The position numbers and the translations under genes were made by a program. Of a stretch of DNA of 5,893 nucleotides, positions 1-5,442 are shown one piece after another. Position 1 is the first letter of the stretch. Each line of letters opens with the position of its first letter. The notes under the pieces are model-generated. The model saw only the letters and a program-made list of their open reading frames with translations. It was not told where the DNA came from and searched no databases. This stretch comes from Candidatus Latescibacterota bacterium (GTDB taxonomy: Bacteria; JAAXHH01; JACQVL01). The stretch lies in NCBI GenBank assembly GCA_016209865.1, contig JACQVL010000030.1:1-5893 (forward strand), read 5' to 3'.

Positions 1-1
1 C

Positions 2-325
2 ACGACGGTGACGCTCGAGATCAGCCCGACCGACCCCGCGTACTGCCATCTGACGATCACCCCGGCCGGGGTGTCGAAGGGAAGCGGGCTGCGCGAGTTG
101 GCCGGACTGTTAGGGATCGGCCTGGCTGAGACGATGGCGGTCGGGGATAACCTGAACGACCTCGACATGTTCGCCACCGCCGGCCTGAGCGTGGCGATGG
201 GGAATGCCACCCCTGAAGTCAAAGCTCGCGCCCGGTACGTGACCGCCTCCAACAACGAGGACGGGGTCGCGGCGGTGATCGAGCGGTTCGTGTTAGATGG
301 ACAGAAACCATGCATTACAAGCTGA
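2..325 (+). CDS. HAD-IIB (Cof-type) hydrolase, C-terminal fragment (5' end outside window)
   Basis: This is the 3' end of a gene that enters from the left edge; about 107 residues remain. HAD-IIB (Cof subfamily) proteins are cytoplasmic Mg-dependent phosphatases acting on sugar phosphates and other phosphorylated metabolites. The fragment keeps motif III (Lys in GVSKGSGL) and motif IV GDNLNDLDM with its two metal-binding aspartates, followed by the family's usual AGLSVAMGNA and NNEDGVA stretches. The nucleophile motif and cap domain lie outside the window. A GTG at 8 could be read as a start, but it would leave only the end of the fold, so the frame is taken as open to the left. The stop at 323-325 overlaps the next gene by 16 nt, so the two are probably co-transcribed. 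It is a diverged tandem copy of that gene. The substrate cannot be told from sequence. Confidence 0.9.
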   Translation, partial: TTVTLEISPTDPAYCHLTITPAGVSKGSGLRELAGLLGIGLAETMAVGDNLNDLDMFATAGLSVAMGNATPEVKARARYVTASNNEDGVAAVIERFVLDGQKPCITS

Positions 326-1149
326 TCGCCATCGACATCGACGGGACGCTCCTGAACAACCACCGTCTCGTCACGCCCCGCACCGGGCGCGCCATCCAGT
401 CCGCTGTGGCGGCGGGAGTGCACGTCGTTCTCTGCACCGGACGGAGCCTGCACTCGGCCCGCCACATCGCGGCGCAGGTCGACCCGGCGGTGCACCTCAT
501 CTTCCACAGCGGGGCGCTCATCCTCGACCGGCTGGACGGGACGGTGCTGCGGGCGACGAACCTGCCCAGGGACGTGGCGGTCGCCCTCATCGCGTTCCTC
601 AAGGCGGAGGGGTACGACCCGCTCGTCTACGACCCGGTCCCGGAGAGCCGCTCGTTTCTGCACGAGCCGCAGCGGACGCCCAACGAGTGGCTCCGCCGGT
701 ACATCGAGGCGAACGGGGACCGTGCCCGGCTGGTGTCCGACCTGCTGAGCGTGGTGACGTATGACCCGGCGCAACTGGCGGCGGCTGGCCGGCGTGAGGA
801 TATCGACCGACTCCGGGCGCGGCTGGTCGAGCGCTGGCCGAACCTCGGCCTGATCCTCTCCCGGAGCACCCTGGTCAGCGACTACTGGTTCATCGAGATC
901 GTCCCGCCGGAGGTGTCGAAATCGACCGCCTTAGCGTTCTTGGGGGAGAGGTACGGCATCCGTCCGTCCGAGATGGTCGCGGTCGGGGATAACTTTAACG
1001 ACCTGGACATGATTGAGTTCGCCGGCCTGGGGGTGGCGATGGAGAACGCGCCGGATGAGGTCAAGGCCGCGGCGGACTTCGTCGCCCGGTCGAACCACGA
1101 CGACGGGGTCGCCCAGGTGATCGAGGAGTTCATCCTCCCGGCGGTCTAA
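310..1149 (+). CDS. Cof-type HAD-IIB family hydrolase (phosphatase)
   Basis: A complete 279-residue protein, a normal length for the Cof-type HAD family of cytoplasmic phosphatases. Motif I is DIDGTLLN, with nucleophile Asp9 and general acid Asp11. Motif II is LCTGRS with Thr43. Motif III is Lys204 in EVSKSTAL. Motif IV is GDNFNDLDM with Asp227 and Asp231. The segment from about residue 80 to 190 between motifs II and III is the C2-type cap that sets substrate choice. All catalytic residues are present, so it should be active. The ATG at 310 lies inside the end of the upstream paralogue and places motif I at residue 9, as is usual. The Shine-Dalgarno match is weak, so translational coupling to the upstream gene is likely. 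The C-terminal 77 residues match the upstream fragment at about 43 positions by hand alignment. No neighbour indicates the substrate. Confidence 0.93.
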   Translation: MHYKLIAIDIDGTLLNNHRLVTPRTGRAIQSAVAAGVHVVLCTGRSLHSARHIAAQVDPAVHLIFHSGALILDRLDGTVLRATNLPRDVAVALIAFLKAEGYDPLVYDPVPESRSFLHEPQRTPNEWLRRYIEANGDRARLVSDLLSVVTYDPAQLAAAGRREDIDRLRARLVERWPNLGLILSRSTLVSDYWFIEIVPPEVSKSTALAFLGERYGIRPSEMVAVGDNFNDLDMIEFAGLGVAMENAPDEVKAAADFVARSNHDDGVAQVIEEFILPAV

Positions 1150-1205
1150 ATCCAGGATGTGAACATTTGCGTATATCAAGAGTACGGGAACTCTCCGGGG
1201 CGGTT

Positions 1206-1243
1206 GCCGGTTTGATCAATAGATGTTGATCCGGCCATTTTTT
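1206..1243 (+). terminator. Possible intrinsic terminator after the HAD gene pair
   Basis: GATCAA (1214-1219) pairs with TTGATC (1226-1231) around a 6-nt loop. The stem resumes with GCCG (1206-1209) against CGGC (1232-1235) after a 4-nt bulge on the left side. A run of six T follows at 1238-1243. Position 57 nt after the HAD stop codon suits a transcription end. The bulge weakens the stem, so confidence is moderate. Confidence 0.45.
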
Positions 1244-1279
1244 CCCTTGACGATGTGGAGAAATGACCTTTTTTAAGAT

Positions 1280-1304
1280 GGTGGTCGGTGGTCGGTGATC
1301 GGTC
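1280..1304 (+). repeat. Short heptanucleotide tandem repeat (GGTGGTC type)
   Basis: Three consecutive 7-nt units, GGTGGTC, GGTGGTC and GGTGATC, plus a partial GGTC, lie between the HAD genes and the haemoglobin gene, about 34 nt before its start codon. The remainder of the 188-nt gap holds only the possible terminator. Two further period-7 tracts with other unit sequences occur in this window. Confidence 0.7.
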
Positions 1305-1337
1305 AATCCTACAACTCTTCCTTGAGGAGGATCATGT

Positions 1338-1853
1338 ATGAAGCGAATGTTGACCTGGACGGGAGTGTTGACAGCAGTGTTCCTGTTCACCGGGGCGTAT
1401 GCGGCGTTTGCCCAGCACGACGACCCGGACATGGAGCTCGAAGAGGTGACGGCAGCCGACCAGGCCAAAACACAACCGGCTGCGAAGATGGGGGCCAAGT
1501 CCCTCTACGACCGCTTAGGCGGTCAGAAGGCGATCGTGGCGGTCGTCGATGAGTTTGTGGCGAACGTCGCAGCGGACAAGCGGATCAATTCGTTCTTCGC
1601 CAAGACGGACATCCCTCCGTTTAAGGCCAAGCTCGTCGACCAGATCTGCGAAGCCTCGGGCGGGCCGTGCAAGTACAAGGGCAAGGACATGAAGACCGCC
1701 CACAAGGGAATGGGCGTCTCGACGGCTGATTTCACCGCGCTCGTCGAGGATCTCGTCAAGGCGCTCGATAAGTTTAAGGTGCCCAAGGCTGAGAAGGATG
1801 AACTCTTGGGCGTCCTGGGGCCGATGCAGAAGGATATCGTCGAGAAGAAGTAA
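1338..1853 (+). CDS. Exported group 1 truncated haemoglobin
   Basis: A 171-residue protein with an N-terminal signal peptide: MKRM, a hydrophobic core about residues 5-20, and a likely cut after AFA at 25. A charged linker (26-53) and a group 1 truncated globin domain (about 54-168) follow. Globin landmarks are YDRLGG near the start, Phe86/Phe87 in the CD region, the GGP turn at 108-110, and proximal haem ligand His122 in MKTAHKGMGV. Alignment with mycobacterial trHbN puts Val74 at B10 and Leu99 at E11, where trHbN has Tyr and Gln, so the usual polar oxygen-stabilising pair is missing. Cys104 and Cys111 could form a disulfide outside the cytoplasm. GGAGG at 1326-1330, 7 nt before ATG, supports the start. 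The export signal implies haem binding in the periplasm, and a redox, NO or sensing role is possible. The family assignment is firm; the function is inferred. Confidence 0.93.
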   Translation: MKRMLTWTGVLTAVFLFTGAYAAFAQHDDPDMELEEVTAADQAKTQPAAKMGAKSLYDRLGGQKAIVAVVDEFVANVAADKRINSFFAKTDIPPFKAKLVDQICEASGGPCKYKGKDMKTAHKGMGVSTADFTALVEDLVKALDKFKVPKAEKDELLGVLGPMQKDIVEKK

Positions 1854-1870
1854 CGGGACGCGCGTCACCC

Positions 1871-1928
1871 ATCGGGTCGTGGCCGGAGGGGGAGTGTACA
1901 CCGACCGGCTATGACCCGATTTTTTTTT
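1871..1928 (+). terminator. Strong intrinsic terminator of the haemoglobin gene
   Basis: ATCGGGTC (1871-1878) pairs perfectly with GACCCGAT (1913-1920). The stem continues to 1886/1905 through two G-U pairs, giving 16 bp around an 18-nt loop, and a run of nine T (1920-1928) follows directly. It starts 17 nt after the haemoglobin stop codon, so this gene is transcribed separately from the dismutase gene. Confidence 0.92.
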
Positions 1929-1931
1929 GCG

Positions 1932-1956
1932 ACGGAAAGCACTTGTGCGAATCCGT
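1932..1956. promoter_or_regulatory. Nested inverted repeat upstream of the dismutase gene, possible operator
   Basis: The palindrome GCACTTGTGC (1939-1948) lies inside a wider inverted repeat, ACGGA (1932-1936) with TCCGT (1952-1956). It sits between the haemoglobin terminator and the A/T-rich stretch at 1964-1975, where the dismutase promoter should be. Dyad symmetry in this position is typical of a repressor or activator site, but it matches no operator I can name. Confidence 0.3.
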
Positions 1957-1975
1957 TCCGGCCATTAAGTTAATA

Positions 1976-1997
1976 GGGACGCAACAGACTGCGTCCC
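1976..1997 (+). promoter_or_regulatory. Perfect 8-bp hairpin in the dismutase leader
   Basis: GGGACGCA (1976-1983) and TGCGTCCC (1990-1997) form a perfect stem with a 6-nt loop. No T run follows, so it does not look like a terminator. It lies about 90 nt before the dismutase start and could stabilise the mRNA or be an operator in DNA. Confidence 0.45.
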
Positions 1998-2012
1998 CAC
2001 AACTCATACATC

Positions 2013-2077
2013 ACGGCATTTTCTCGTATATGCCGTCCTCCGGACGGTGTCACCAGTAACTTCTTTTCATGAGGAGG
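2013..2077 (+). promoter_or_regulatory. Dismutase leader with two mutually exclusive hairpins near the ribosome binding site
   Basis: Hairpin A pairs ACGGCAT (2013-2019) with ATGCCGT (2030-2036). Hairpin B pairs CCGTCC (2033-2038) with GGACGG (2042-2047). They share 2033-2036 and cannot both form. CCTCC at 2037-2041 is the exact complement of GGAGG at 2073-2077, the core of the dismutase Shine-Dalgarno sequence. In principle hairpin A leaves CCTCC free to mask the ribosome site, and hairpin B occupies it. This is a sequence-based model only. Confidence 0.35.
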
Positions 2078-2086
2078 GTTGCTTTT

Positions 2087-2701
2087 ATGCCATTCACACT
2101 GCCTGCACTGCCGTATGCCCATGATGCTCTGGAGGCTTCCATCGATAAGATGACGATGGAGATCCATCATGGCAAGCACCATAACGCGTACGTGACGAAC
2201 CTGAACAAGGCGTTAGAGTCGGCGCCCAACCTGGCCAACAAGAGCCTGGAAGAGCTCTTAGCCAGCGGCTGCGGGATCGTGCCGGAGAACATCCGGACGG
2301 CGGTGCGGAACAACGGTGGCGGCCATTACAACCACTCGATGTTCTGGCAGGTCATGGGTCCCAACGCCGGGGGCCAGCCGGTCGGCAACTTAGCGGCGGC
2401 GATCACCAGCACGTTCGGCGGGTTCGATCAATTCAAGGAGAAGCTCGCGGCGGCGGGGACCGGACGGTTCGGCTCCGGCTGGGCCTGGCTGGTGAAAGAC
2501 GCGTCGGGCAAGCTCGATATCCTCTCGACGGCCAACCAGGACTGCCCGGTCATGGACGGGAAGTTCCCGGTCATCGGCCTGGACGTGTGGGAGCACGCCT
2601 ACTACCTCAAGTACCAGAACCGCCGGCCGGATTACATCGCCGCGTGGTGGAATGTGGTGAACTGGCAGGAGGCGGAACGGCGGTTTAACGCGGGGAAATA
2701 A
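2087..2701 (+). CDS. sodA: Superoxide dismutase, Mn/Fe family (Mn-type signatures)
   Basis: A 204-residue enzyme converting superoxide to hydrogen peroxide and oxygen, most likely cytoplasmic because no signal peptide is seen. The four metal ligands are His27 (MEIHHGKHH), His83 (HYNHSMFW), Asp166 and His170 (DVWEHAYY). Gly at 77-79 before the HYNHS motif and Gln151 in ANQDCP give the Mn-type arrangement of the outer-sphere glutamine; Fe enzymes usually have it near the second histidine. Cambialistic metal use cannot be excluded. The ATG at 2087 is chosen over an in-frame ATG at 2069: GAGGAGG (2071-2077) is correctly spaced for 2087 but would lie inside a gene starting at 2069, and the family begins at about PFTLPALPY. 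The gene appears to be a single transcription unit with a structured leader. Confidence 0.96.
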   Translation: MPFTLPALPYAHDALEASIDKMTMEIHHGKHHNAYVTNLNKALESAPNLANKSLEELLASGCGIVPENIRTAVRNNGGGHYNHSMFWQVMGPNAGGQPVGNLAAAITSTFGGFDQFKEKLAAAGTGRFGSGWAWLVKDASGKLDILSTANQDCPVMDGKFPVIGLDVWEHAYYLKYQNRRPDYIAAWWNVVNWQEAERRFNAGK

Positions 2702-2709
2702 GGCCCTTC

Positions 2710-2733
2710 CCTGCCCGCTCCCCGCCGGGCAGG
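2710..2733 (+). terminator. GC-rich hairpin directly after the dismutase gene
   Basis: CCTGCCCG (2710-2717) pairs with CGGGCAGG (2726-2733) around an 8-nt loop, starting 9 nt after the dismutase stop codon. No T run follows, so it may protect the mRNA end or be a weak or factor-assisted terminator. Its right arm runs into the heptamer array and may simply be part of it. Confidence 0.35.
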
Positions 2734-2865
2734 TGGGCAGTAGGCAGATGGGCAGTAGACGGGGGAACGGTTTCTATTTTCTCATTTCCCGTTTTCTATT
2801 TCCTATTGCCCATTGCCCATCTGCCTGGCGGGGGAGGGTGGCTGTGCGGGGACTGCCCACTGCCC
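2727..2865. repeat. Degenerate heptanucleotide array in inverted arrangement
   Basis: The gap between the dismutase and larC genes is built of 7-nt units. On the left they are purine-rich: GGGCAGG, TGGGCAG, TAGGCAG, one 8-nt ATGGGCAG, then TAGACGG. From 2771 eight pyrimidine-rich units run without a break to 2826: TTTCTAT, TTTCTCA, TTTCCCG, TTTTCTA, TTTCCTA, TTGCCCA, TTGCCCA, TCTGCCT. Two ACTGCCC units follow at 2852-2865. The two sides are reverse complements, giving a perfect 13-bp inverted repeat (2742-2754 with 2814-2826) and a 9-bp one outside it (2733-2741 with 2852-2860). The pattern resembles the short tandemly repeated repetitive sequences known from cyanobacteria. No coding sense is seen here. 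Confidence 0.8.
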
Positions 2866-2893
2866 AGGTTGGGCCGGGGGTGAGGGGAACACG

Positions 2894-3715
2894 ATGACGA
2901 TCGCCTACTTCGATTGCTTTTCGGGCATCAGCGGGGACATGATCTTAGGCGCCTTAGTCGATGCCGGCCTCGACTTCGACCGGCTGCGGGAGGAGCTGGC
3001 GAAGCTCCCGGTCGCCGGCTACCGGGTCGAGCGGCGACGGGTCAAGAAGCACGAGATCGCCGCGACGAAGGTCGACGTCCTGGTCGAGACGCCCGACGGC
3101 TACGCCCTGGCCGACGTGATCGAGCATGAGCATCCGCATCATCATCACGATCATGACCACGCGCACGACCATCCTCACCCGCACGCGCATGCCCACGGGC
3201 CGGCCCGTCGATTGGGAGAGATTCTTGAGGTGATCGAACGGAGCGGACTCGACCCGGCGGTGCGACAGCGGGCGGCCGCCATCTTCGACCGGCTCGCCGC
3301 GGCGGAGGCGGCGATGCACGGCACGACGAAAGACACGGTGCTTCTGCACGAGGTCAGCGGCTTAGACGCGCTCATCGACATCGTCGGCGCGTGCATCGGA
3401 CTGCATCTGCTCAGCATCGAGGAAGTGTACGCGTCCGCCCTCCCCGTCGGCAGCGGGTTCGTGCGTTGTGCCCACGGCCGGATGCCGGTCCCGGCCCCGG
3501 GCGCGCTCGAACTCCTCCGTGGGACGCCGGTCTACCAGACGCAGACGCGAGGGGAGGTCGTCACGCCGACCGGCGCGGCCATCATCACAACCGTGGCGAA
3601 CGAGTTCGGGCCGATGCCCCGGATGGTGCTCGACCGCGTCGGCTACGGGGCGGGGACGAAAGATTTCGCGGAGCACCCAAACCTGCTGCGTGTCTGCATC
3701 GGGCAGAAGGGCTGA
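2894..3715 (+). CDS. larC: LarC-family nickel insertion protein, LarC1 half only
   Basis: A 273-residue protein of the LarC (formerly DUF111) family. LarC inserts nickel, in a CTP-dependent step, into pyridinium-3,5-bisthiocarboxylic acid mononucleotide to make the nickel-pincer cofactor of lactate racemase LarA and relatives. Seen here are the N-terminal signature AYFDCFSGISGDM, a His-rich stretch at 78-101 with 14 histidines for metal binding, LLHEVSGLDALIDIVG (150-165), GSGFVRCAHGRMPVPAP (187-202), VVTPTGAAI and the GYGAGTKD...PNLLRV ending. Usual full-length LarC has about 400 residues; the LarC2 domain, expected to begin with an ETNIDD-like motif, is absent from all three forward frames downstream. 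The ATG at 2894 has GAGGGG (2882-2887) before it and begins exactly at the family motif; an in-frame ATG at 2813 would translate repeats. No larA, larB or larE is in the window. Activity without LarC2 is uncertain. Confidence 0.9.
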   Translation: MTIAYFDCFSGISGDMILGALVDAGLDFDRLREELAKLPVAGYRVERRRVKKHEIAATKVDVLVETPDGYALADVIEHEHPHHHHDHDHAHDHPHPHAHAHGPARRLGEILEVIERSGLDPAVRQRAAAIFDRLAAAEAAMHGTTKDTVLLHEVSGLDALIDIVGACIGLHLLSIEEVYASALPVGSGFVRCAHGRMPVPAPGALELLRGTPVYQTQTRGEVVTPTGAAIITTVANEFGPMPRMVLDRVGYGAGTKDFAEHPNLLRVCIGQKG

Positions 3716-3794
3716 GCGGAAGCCATCCCTTCCCTCATCATTCCTTCCTGAACCACGAACCCCTCCAGGCACCCACCATCCTGCACGCTTCCTC

Positions 3795-3822
3795 TTGACC
3801 CGACAAGATAAATGTATATACT
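3795..3822 (+). promoter_or_regulatory. Sigma70-type promoter for the pqqD-like/kinase/glycosyltransferase operon
   Basis: TTGACC (3795-3800) and TATACT (3817-3822) each match the consensus at five of six bases and are 16 bp apart. Transcription would start near 3829, leaving a leader of about 65 nt before the ATG at 3896. It is the best promoter match in the window. The stretch from the larC stop to 3794 is pyrimidine-rich, and I see no gene or clear terminator in it. Confidence 0.7.
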
Positions 3823-3895
3823 TTCTTGAACGACAGGCGCAGATGGGACGGCGGGCTGGCGTTAACCTGACATCGACTGTGAGGGAGAGCACACC

Positions 3896-4369
3896 ATGAA
3901 TGACTCCGAGGAGTTTATCATTAATAAGCCACAGGTGATCCATGAGGTCTTCGATGAGGAAGTGGTCGTCGTCAACTTAGGGAACGGCAACTACTACAGC
4001 CTGGAGCACGCTGGCGCGGCGATCTGGGGGTTGATCGAGCAGGGGACGTGTGTGGGAGACATCGTCGAAGGTCTCGTCCGCCAGTACGAGGGGGACCGTG
4101 GGGTGATCCAACAGGCGGTCCAGGCCTTCGTCAGTGAACTGCAGCAGGAAGCCCTCATCGTTCCGGCGCCTGCCCACGAGTCCACCCGCGTGCATGGGCA
4201 ACCGGCTCCGGCCGACAGCGGGTCGAGTCCAGACAAGCGTCCGTTCGAAGTCCCCCGGCTCCAGACATACACGGACATGCAGGAATTGATGCTGCTCGAC
4301 CCGATCCATGAGGTCGACGAAACCGGCTGGCCTCGCGCGAAACCAGAGGACACCGACGAGCAGCGATGA
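3896..4369 (+). CDS. PqqD-like RiPP recognition element protein with a conserved-looking C-terminal tail
   Basis: A 157-residue protein. Residues about 8-92 form a PqqD-like fold, seen in the VVVVNLGNGNYYSLEHAGAA pattern followed by IWGLIEQG and a helical region to about 88. PqqD-type domains (RREs) bind the leader of a ribosomally made peptide and present it to modifying enzymes in the cytoplasm. A Pro/Ser-rich linker (about 90-116) follows. Then comes a tail: Phe117-x2-Pro120-x-Leu122, Tyr125, DMQEL (127-131), LLDPIHEVDE (133-142), GWP (144-146), and an acidic end. The F-x2-P-x-L pattern is like the Y-x2-P-x-L leader motif of lasso peptide precursors. GAGGGAG at 3881-3887 supports the start. 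It is the first gene after the promoter, and its stop overlaps the kinase start. The RRE call is firm; the tail's role as substrate or docking segment is inferred. Confidence 0.85.
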   Translation: MNDSEEFIINKPQVIHEVFDEEVVVVNLGNGNYYSLEHAGAAIWGLIEQGTCVGDIVEGLVRQYEGDRGVIQQAVQAFVSELQQEALIVPAPAHESTRVHGQPAPADSGSSPDKRPFEVPRLQTYTDMQELMLLDPIHEVDETGWPRAKPEDTDEQR

Positions 4370-5442
4370 CGATGTCTCAACACGATCCGTTGAATCCGCC
4401 GGATGCGGTCGCTTTTTTTCGAGCCGCCTGCCAGGCCTTTCGACAGGCTGAACAGGCGGCGGGCGGCACGATCGACCGGGTGTACCGGATCGGGGGCTAT
4501 CCGGTCCGGCTGCGTTTTGCGGGCGCGGCCTTGATCCCGCGTCTCGTCCCGGCTCTGGCGCACCATGAGGCACTGTCCGACGGGCCCCCCCCGGCCCTGT
4601 CGATCTGTCTCTGGGACAGCGCCTCGCTCGGCACGCGGATGCCGCCGCCGCCCTGGTCGTGGGATGACTACCGTGCGCGAGGAGAGGTGCGCGGGTACAA
4701 CGACGGCCACATCTCCACCGCGTTCGCGATGGGGTCCGGAGTGTTGAGTCTGTTGGACGCCAGCCAGAACTTAGCGCTGTACTGGGTTCACGATGCCCGG
4801 CAGCTTCCCGCTTACGAGAGCGGCGCCCCGTTGCTCACGATCTTCTCCTGGTGGATGGGCCGCCACGATCGCCAGTTGGTGCACGCCGGGGCGGTCGGCC
4901 TGCCAGCCGGAGGGGTGCTGCTGGCGGGCCGGGGCGGGACGGGTAAGTCCACCACCGCCCTGTCCTGTCTCCATTCCCCGTTATCCTACGTCAGCGACGA
5001 CTATTGCCTGCTGGCGACGAAGCCCGGTCCTTACGCGTACAGCCTGTACAACTCCGCCAAGCTGGACGCGGAGAGTCTCAGAAGGCTGCCACATCTGGCG
5101 CCAGCGCTCGCGCAGGCCGACCAACTCGACGGGGGAAAAACCCTCCTGTTTCTTCGTGAACGGTACCCGGACAGCATAACGACCGGGTTTCCTGTACGCG
5201 CCATCCTGTTGTCCCGCGTGACGGGCCGGGTCGAGACGACGGTCAGACCGGCATCCCCGACGGAGGGCCTCAAGGCCCTGGCGCCGAGCACGATCTTCCA
5301 GTTGTCCGGCGCGCACCATGCGGCGTTGCAGACGATGGCGCAGGTGGTGAAGCAGGTGCCGTGCTATCACCTGGAACTGGGGACGGAGGTGTCCCGTATT
5401 CCGGAGGTGATCGCGGGGGTCTTATCCGCGTGTAACCCATGA
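4366..5442 (+). CDS. HprK-like P-loop serine kinase, RiPP-cluster type
   Basis: A 358-residue protein. Residues 1 to about 165 are not a recognised catalytic domain. The C-terminal half resembles the HPr kinase/phosphorylase core: His173 in LVHAGAV, Walker A GRGGTGKST (188-196) with Lys194 and Ser195, and Asp211-Asp212 in YVSDDYCLL, the position of the catalytic and metal-binding acids in HprK. SLYNSAKLD (226-234) is typical of HprK-like kinases found beside PqqD-like genes. It lacks the DRTGase-type N-terminal domain of true HprK, and no HPr gene is near. Homologues such as the paeninodin kinase phosphorylate lasso precursors, so a peptide substrate is plausible. The start codon overlaps the previous stop as ATGA, so translation is probably coupled; an in-frame ATG at 4372 is an alternative. 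No transmembrane segment is evident. Substrate is inferred only. Confidence 0.82.
   Translation: MTMSQHDPLNPPDAVAFFRAACQAFRQAEQAAGGTIDRVYRIGGYPVRLRFAGAALIPRLVPALAHHEALSDGPPPALSICLWDSASLGTRMPPPPWSWDDYRARGEVRGYNDGHISTAFAMGSGVLSLLDASQNLALYWVHDARQLPAYESGAPLLTIFSWWMGRHDRQLVHAGAVGLPAGGVLLAGRGGTGKSTTALSCLHSPLSYVSDDYCLLATKPGPYAYSLYNSAKLDAESLRRLPHLAPALAQADQLDGGKTLLFLRERYPDSITTGFPVRAILLSRVTGRVETTVRPASPTEGLKALAPSTIFQLSGAHHAALQTMAQVVKQVPCYHLELGTEVSRIPEVIAGVLSACNP

Noticed and set aside
1247-1279. Promoter for the haemoglobin gene using TTGACG at 1247-1252.
   Set aside because: The only reasonable -10 candidates (TTTTAA at 18 bp, TAAGAT at 21 bp) are poor in match or spacing.
2069-2086. Earlier dismutase start at 2069.
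   Set aside because: The Shine-Dalgarno GAGGAGG lies just after that ATG and fits the ATG at 2087; the six extra residues are not part of the family.
2727-2865. CRISPR array or insertion sequence end.
   Set aside because: Units are 7 nt and contiguous, without spacers, and there is no transposase or target duplication nearby.
2813-2893. N-terminal extension of the LarC protein from an in-frame ATG at 2813.
   Set aside because: It would translate the heptamer array, has no ribosome site, and the family starts at the 2894 methionine.
3391-3798. A 135-residue reading frame overlapping the end of larC as a gene or LarC2 remnant.
   Set aside because: It is Arg/Pro-rich shadow coding with no LarC2 motif; only the phase of the slippery heptamer makes it notable.
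3362-3943. Long minus-strand frames, for example at 3362-3943, 3977-4573 and 3994-4710.
   Set aside because: They lie antisense to well-supported genes, have the Arg/Pro-rich composition of high-GC shadow frames, and show no domain motif.
4320-4369. Lasso-type core peptide starting at Gly144 of the PqqD-like protein, with ring closure to Glu or Asp at core position 8 or 9.
   Set aside because: The conserved threonine of lasso leaders is at -2, whereas here Thr is at -1, and no cyclase or protease gene is in view.
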